The translations under genes and the position numbers were made by a program. Below are positions 58,494-64,000 of a stretch of DNA of 64,000 nucleotides, one piece after another. This DNA comes from Paratinospora sagittata. Lineage: Eukaryota > Streptophyta > Magnoliopsida > Ranunculales > Menispermaceae. Under the pieces are notes generated by a model. That model searched no databases. It was not told where the DNA came from and saw nothing but the letters and a program-made list of their open reading frames with translations. How positions within the stretch are numbered: position 1 is the stretch's first letter; each line of letters opens with the position of its first letter. Where the stretch lies: NCBI GenBank assembly GCA_035771175.1, contig CM069593.1, positions 43,089,741 to 43,153,740 on the forward strand, given 5' to 3'.

Positions 58494-60558
58494 GACTGGC
58501 TATTACAAATGCTTCATCAAGGACTTCTCAAAGATTACTAAACCTATGACCAAGCTCACTCGAAAGGACGTGTGATTCATCTGGAATCCTGCCTATGAAG
58601 CATCATTTCAGGAATTGAAGAAACGCCTCACGACGACACCTGTACTTATCACTCCAAGAAATACAATTGGATTTTCATTATACACCGATGCCTCTCTCCA
58701 AGGCTTAGGTGTCGTACTAATGCAAGAAGGCCAAGTTGTTGCATATGCCTCGAGGCAACTGAAGATTCATGAGGGTAATTACCCAACACATGACTTGGAA
58801 CTTGCAGCTGTTGTGTTTGCACTGAAGTTATGGCTTCATTACCTATACGGTGAACGGTTTGAGGTCTTCTCGGATCACAAGAGTCTTAAGTACATATACA
58901 CTCAGAGAGACCTAAACCTCCGCCAGAGAAGATGGTTGGAATTCTTGAAAGATTATGACTTTCAACGCCAGTACCATCCCGAAAAAGCCAATGTTGAGGT
59001 TGATGCCCTGAGTAAAAAATCGTGCGTTGCTTGCACTCTTAACTTTGATACGGGGAAGTTGGCTACAGAGATGGAGAACTTTAATCTACAGCTGAACGAA
59101 GAGGGACCAAGACCACCACTCTCTCAATTATCAGCCAACTCTGAGCTAGTTCGAAAGATTTCAGCTGCTCAAGCCAATGACCCTATGTTAATGGAAAAAC
59201 GAGAACTTCTACTCAGCGGACAGGACCTTCCTTACTGGTCGGTCTCAGAAGACGGGGTCGTTTTCTATAAAAAAACGTCTCTGTCTACCGAACGATCCTG
59301 AGGTTCGAAAAGAAGTGCTTACTGAGATGCACTGTTCGAGGTACGCTATGCATCCTGGGGGTGACAAAATGTACAAGGATGTCAAGTGACAATTCTGGTT
59401 TTCTGGAATGAAAAAGGCAATTGCAGACTTTGTTGCTTTATGTCTCGTTTGCCAGAAAGTTAAAGCAGAACGAAGACTTCCCTCTAGACTTCTCCAGCCG
59501 TTACCTATTGGAGAATGGAAATGGGAGAACATCGCAATGGATTTTGTCACGGCCTTACCTCAAAACAATAAAGGGCAAGATGTTATCTCGGTTATCATTG
59601 ACAGACTTACAAAGTCTGCACACTTCTTGCCAATAAAGTTCACGGATAATCCTGCCAAACTTGCAGAACTATATGAAAGAGAGATCGTACGCCTTCATGG
59701 CATACCACTCATAATCGTCTCTGATCGAGACCCTCGATTCACATCAAACTTTTGGGAAAGCTTCAAGAGTAGAATGGGTTCTAAGATCACCATGAGCACA
59801 ACATTTCACCCTCAGACTGATGGGCAATCAGAGTGGCTTATTCAAATCTTAGAAGACATGTTACGATGTTGCATTTTGGACTTTAATGACGGATGGGCAA
59901 AGTATTTACATCTAGCTAAGTTTGCATACAACAACAGCTACCAAACTAGTATTGGCATGGCACCGTATGAGACTCTCTATGGTCGCTCTTGCAGATCCCC
60001 GGTATGCTGGTTATATATGGCAGATCGATTGCAGTTAGGCCCTGAACTAGTTCAAGAGACTTCTGAGAAGATCACACTAGTAAAGTAACGACTTCGTGTT
60101 GCACAAAGTCGACAGAAGAGCTATGTTGACAAGAGGAGACAACCTCTAGAATTTGATAAAGGGGACTTTGTTTTTCTAAAAGTTCAGCCCACAAGAGGTG
60201 CCAAACGCTTTGGGATCAAAGGAAAGCTCTCCCTGCGGTATATAGGTCCATTTCAGATCATTGAACGTATTGGCAAACTTGCTTATCATCTGTCCCTTCC
60301 ATCGTCCATGCCTAAGAGGTTCATGACGTTTTTCACGTATCTTTGCTTCGCAAGTATCGTCCTGATCCTTCGCATATCATCCCTTTAGTCGAGGAGAAAG
60401 CGATATAGATTTTAGATAGAAAAACTCAAGAACTACGGCGACGTAGCATACCACTTGTGAAAGTGCTCTGGGATCACCACGACATAGAGGAAGCAACATG
60501 GGAACTAGAAGCAACAATTAAACAGAAATATCCTGAATTGTTTTCTAGTACCAACTGA
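58494..60558 (+). pseudogene. Ty3-C pol C-terminal pseudogene (RNase H, integrase, chromodomain)
   Basis: Starts at GYYKCF in the RT/RNase H connection. RNase H ([14 protein letters not shown]), integrase zinc region ([17 protein letters not shown]), DDE core (IAMDF, SDRDPRF, DGQSEW, where the usual Arg after Glu is Trp) and chromodomain ([18 protein letters not shown]). Breaks: TGA at 58573-58575, an extra A near 59270, TGA at 59387-59389, TAA at 60086-60088, a frameshift near 60315 and a TAG near 60408. It is clearly dead and close to the Ty3-B pol. Confidence 0.92.
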
Positions 60559-60655
60559 TGATGTGATACATTGTACTATTTTCACTTATCAATAAAATGA
60601 TGAGACATTGTTTACACTTATCTTAATACATTGTTTCACTTGAATAACTACGCAG

Positions 60656-61153
60656 ATGTCTGAAAATAATATCAATGGATATAGTGATGCACACACGCAT
60701 TGGCCTCCTTGGCAACCTGTGGCTACTTCTCAAGAAGCAGAGTCAAGTCACAACTATTTTGCATCACCAACTCCGTCACCACACAGATAGCGATCATTAT
60801 CGCCAGAGCGTGCATGACTTTTTTGTAACAATCCCGTGCCCTCATCCTAGCAAGACCTTCTACCAAAATTGCCAGGCGGCAGGATTCGAGCAACTGCACG
60901 AGAAAGTATTCCACTGCTCAACTTACCTCCCCTCAAACGATGTAACCAGCACCCTCCACCACCATCTGTTATGCAAAGGTTGGAATCTTCAGAGGACGAG
61001 TCTGATTCCATTTGCTCACCATGGTTTTACGATGATGACGATTCCATCGGCCATAGTGCTATTCAGGGACCATTCAAGAACTATCCTGAACTCGCAAAAG
61101 ATGACGCCGACAGTGAATCTCAAGCAGATAACCATCATAACTACTTGAATTGA
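60656..61153 (+). pseudogene. Accessory ORF between pol and 3' LTR of Ty3-C, about 165 codons, three in-frame stops
   Basis: The frame begins at ATG 60656 (MSENNINGYSDAHTHWPP) and stays in register to TGA at 61151-61153. It is broken by TAG, TGA and TAG (near 60788, 60812 and 60851), each one C-to-T step from CAG or CGA. The product would be Pro/Ser/Arg-rich in the middle and acidic at the end (SSEDESDSICSPWFYDDDDS). No family is recognised. In Ty3-B the same place (39562-39798) keeps only the first codons, with the ATG changed and the rest deleted. It could be an extra gene of this chromovirus subfamily or a captured sequence. Confidence 0.5.
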
Positions 61154-61228
61154 TTTCGAGGGCGAAATCCCTTTAAGGGGGTAGAGTGTAATACCCTATA
61201 TTTCACAAAAAAAAAATTGGGCATACTA

Positions 61229-61345
61229 GCCCGGAAGTCCAGGCACATGCCCAAAAGTCCAGGCACATGCCCGGAAGGCCAGGCAAGTCGCCCGGAAGTC
61301 CAGGCACATGCACGGAAGTCCAGGCAGCCCGCCTGGACTTCGAGG
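61229..61345. repeat. About 20-bp minisatellite, 5 copies, in Ty3-C 3' LTR
   Basis: Same unit as in the 5' LTR (GCCCGGAAGTCCAGGCACAT), but half as many copies. Confidence 0.9.
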
Positions 61346-61734
61346 CGCCAAAACATCTATATAAACCAACCCCCCCTCTTCATTTTTCACCCCAAATTCA
61401 CTCCAAATTGTGATTTTTCCTCCTCTTTTCACTCATTTTGAGTTTTTAGTCTTTTGAGACTCTATGTTCGAGACTCTCGGTGCAGTGCGACGAAGTTCTG
61501 TCGGGAGGAAAGCGCCAGATCTGGAAAATGAAGAAGTTCTTATCTGAAGGTGGGGAACGAAACATAGGTTTGCGTGTTTTATAACTTTTATTAAATTTTA
61601 CATTCAGTTATTATTATATCTACTATTCATTTACACTGCATTATGTCATATAATGTTTATACTGTCGCATTTATACCTGTACACTTGGAATTCACGTATT
61701 ATACTGTTACAATATCAGATTTGTGGTCAATCTG

Positions 61735-61885
61735 ACTCAACTAGACCCGGTCTTGTCCTCAGTAACTTTAAATAGTGAACGGGAGGCAGCGGTCTGCTCT
61801 AGGCGATTGGTATTTAAGCAGACCTTGTGTCTCACCTCTCAACTGGAGACTGATCTAGTTGGTCTTATTGAAAGCTATCAGCTTA
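61735..61885 (+). mobile_element. Copia LTR-like fragment, inverted, inside Ty3-C 3' LTR
   Basis: TAAATAGTGAACGGGAGGCA and TCTCAACTGGAGACTGATCT match, with changes, the reverse complement of the Copia LTR at 56140-56280. It is diverged, so it is an older or different subfamily from the three Copia copies here. Confidence 0.65.
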
Positions 61886-62672
61886 TACAAGTAATACTGA
61901 ATGTCCTAACCTTGCACGTCGTGATACCGACCCTGATAAGGATCACCAGACGTTGCCAAAGTCAGTCTAAATGTCAAGAAAAGACCAGACCAGTTCATGC
62001 ATTGGCATCATACATATCACCACCTAGGGACGTATATGGTTTATGACTCATAGAATAGTTATGAGCATTACTCGCTATTCATTATATTTCTCTGGAGAGG
62101 AACGTACATGAGAAACCGGCTAGGTTCGGGGAGGGACATCAGTACGTGAATCCAGAGCATCATTCCTTAGGAGGGACGTACAGTGAGAACCTGGCTACGC
62201 CCGGGGAAGGACACCTGTACGTGAACTCAGGCGATGTACGTTCATCAAACCATTACGAGACGGTGTCATGCATACATACATATTGATTGATTTTGATGCT
62301 CACATGTGTATTTAAGATATTTGATATTGAAGTATGCTTTATTAATTGTTATACTCACGAACTATTTACCCATTGAGCGCGTTAAGCTCACTCTATTATT
62401 ATCAAAATTTTCACAGGAAATTAGGGTAGACTGGGTGCAGGTTTATGGAGCCCACATTTTGTACCCTTTGTATCATTCATTAGGGATTTTGGAGAGTATG
62501 TTCCCTTGACCGTTTCATGTACAAATTATATTCTGAATTAAATGAAATCAGATTTGTACTGTGTACTATATTTTCTGTTGAGCACTCTGTTGTTACCATT
62601 GTTATTATTCCAAATGCGCGCCCCGTTCACGAATGTACCGCCAGTTTAGGCGCGTCCGGGCGGGGTGTGACA

Positions 62673-63263
62673 TCTTTAGTCATCTAGGTTGAGTTTCCAG
62701 TTTGAACCTCTATTTAATAGGCTTTAACCCCATTCCCCTCGATAAACATTGTACTTGATCTCTAGGCAAACTTTAGTTAGTGGATCCGCAAGGTTGTCCT
62801 TTGATTTGATATAATCTATGGATATTACTCCATTTTCAAGTAACAATGAATGCATATTGTTGAGACAAGTTTGAACCAACACGAAATATCCTCTAAAAAG
62901 TTACGAAGCCATTTTGCTTCTTCTCCACCTTTTTCTAAAGCTATAAATTCAGATTCCATAGTGGATTTGGCTATACATGTTTATTTTGAGGATTTCCATG
63001 ATATCGCTCCTCCTCCAATTGCGAACACATATCCACTCGTAGATTTTGTGTTCTTGGAGTCAGATATTCAGTTTGCATCATTATATCCTTTTAGAACAAT
63101 TGAATATCTTGTATAATGCAATTCATAATGTTGTGTGTACCTTAGATATCTAAGTACCTTAATCAAATCTTTCCAATGAGCCTTGCCTGGATTTTTTGTA
63201 AATCGACTCAATTTATTAATTGCACAGGCTATGTCAGGTCGCATACATACCATAACATACATT
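62673..63263 (-). pseudogene. Copia RNase H and RT end, third copy
   Basis: Matches 31935-32610. 63262-63068 encodes RPDIACAINKLSRFTKNPGK. The RNase H part (62680-62940) has lost bases relative to the right copy near 62843 (the stretch encoding CDSMSAIARVQNK is missing). It is followed by the hAT MITE. Confidence 0.82.
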
Positions 63264-63934
63264 TAGGGGTGTACAAATCTCGGTTCGGTTCGAACCGAAC
63301 CGAACCTAGTTCGGGTTGGGTTTTTTGAAATCGAAACCGAACCAAACTAATACTCAAATTGAACCGAACCGAGCCGAATTTGTTCGATTTGGGTTGATCG
63401 GGTTAGTTACGTCAATTTTACAGTTATAAATTTTATACTTAACACTATTTTACCTTTTCAAAACACATTCAATCCTTTGAAAAATATAATATATAGTTTT
63501 ATCACTACAATTAAAACACAAAATACATTATTACATTTAATAATAGGAATACTGAAAGAGATTGACATGGAAAATTTCTACATGTTTTTCATTCAAAGCC
63601 TTTCTTAAGGCAATTTTTTTATGTATCTGCACGTCCAATTCCAAGTATCCAATAGTTAAACAAATAAAAATTAAAAGCAAGTTTAAAGGATATTTTAATC
63701 ATGTTCCTATATATTTAAAGCTTAGGGTTATAGGAGAAATGACAGTATTACCCTCAAGTTTGGTTCGGTTTTGGTTAAATTCAATTTTTCAATGTCTAAA
63801 CTGAAAACCGAACCTAACCGATCGGTTTTTTTCATTCCTTAAATTGAAAACCAAACCGAACTTCACAAAAATCGAACCAATCACATTGGTTTGGTTCGGT
63901 TTTTTGGTTTGGTCGGTCTCGATGAACACCCCTA
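63264..63934. mobile_element. hAT-type MITE, third Copia copy
   Basis: 671 bp, with ends TAGGGGTGTAC and GAACACCCCTA, flanked by CATACATT at 63256-63263 and 63935-63942. It is the same insertion site as 32611-33311. Confidence 0.85.
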
Positions 63935-64000
63935 CATACATTAGACTGCCAAGTATATACGTGAATATTCTAATTGATTTTTGGGTTGCCCTTTATTCTT
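63935..64000 (-). pseudogene. Copia RT remnant, third copy, running off the window
   Basis: Matches 33312-33380. The 5' part of the element lies beyond the window. Confidence 0.8.

Larger units (their letters stand above)
57837..62672 (+). mobile_element. Ty3-C: decayed Ty3 chromovirus with internal deletion, same family as Ty3-B
   Basis: 4836 bp, flanked by TCTCT (57832-57836) and TCTTT (62673-62677, one change). The empty site is visible at about 31930 in the right Copia copy. Order: partial 5' LTR, C-terminal half of pol, accessory ORF remnant, polypurine tract, 3' LTR. A deletion joins the middle of the 5' LTR to pol, removing primer site, gag, protease and most RT. Confidence 0.9.
61187..62672 (+). 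repeat. Ty3-C 3' LTR
   Basis: 1486 bp, starts TGTAATACCCTA and ends GGGGTGTGACA. It carries a 5-copy minisatellite (61229-61345) and an insert of about 230 bp relative to the Ty3-B LTR between about 61660 and 61895. Confidence 0.88.

Overview
The window is nuclear DNA from a flowering plant, most likely a eudicot. The evidence is nested Ty3 chromoviruses, Ty1/Copia elements, FAR1-type (MULE) transposase remnants and hAT MITEs, together with intron-containing plant genes: a TFIIS N-terminal (LW, MED26-like) domain gene, an RWP-RK (RKD) gene and an exon resembling KTF1/SPT5-like. I cannot name the species. No bacterial, organellar, tRNA, rRNA or CRISPR features were seen.

Layout. 1-2010: 3' part of a TFIIS-N gene on the + strand. 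2010-5925: AT-rich repeat, FAR1 transposase pseudogene and a truncated LTR, all inverted relative to their right-hand copies. 5926-19743: a Copia element on the minus strand, split by a 10.3-kb Ty3 element (Ty3-A, 7537-17854) with two equal-length, apparently identical LTRs. 19744-24055: a second copy of the FAR1/AT-rich block, carrying a solo LTR with its target duplication. 24056-30777: a permuted Ty3 fragment (pol end, then one LTR, then gag). 30778-36112: a second Copia copy with a hAT MITE. 36113-38262: LTR and FAR1 remnants. 38263-49264: an 11.0-kb Ty3 chromovirus (Ty3-B) with target duplications, an uninterrupted 1572-residue gag-pol and, in its leader on the opposite strand, a complete five-exon RKD gene. 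49265-54000: AT-rich block and an intact 15-exon copy of the TFIIS-N gene on the minus strand. 54293-54470: a lone first exon resembling KTF1/SPT5-like. 56041-64000: a third Copia copy inserted in a TFIIS-N gene fragment, itself interrupted by a decayed Ty3 element (Ty3-C) that keeps remnants of an accessory ORF after pol.

The window reads as a segmentally duplicated, partly inverted locus (TFIIS-N gene, FAR1 transposon, Copia) that later collected nested retrotransposons. Several junctions have no target duplication and show short shared bases, which suggests repair-mediated joining.

The best candidate for something new is Ty3-B. It carries an RWP-RK transcription-factor gene with an intact splice-predicted frame (337 residues), antisense to the element, so its introns would survive an RNA intermediate. 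Most of the window is otherwise retrotransposon DNA.
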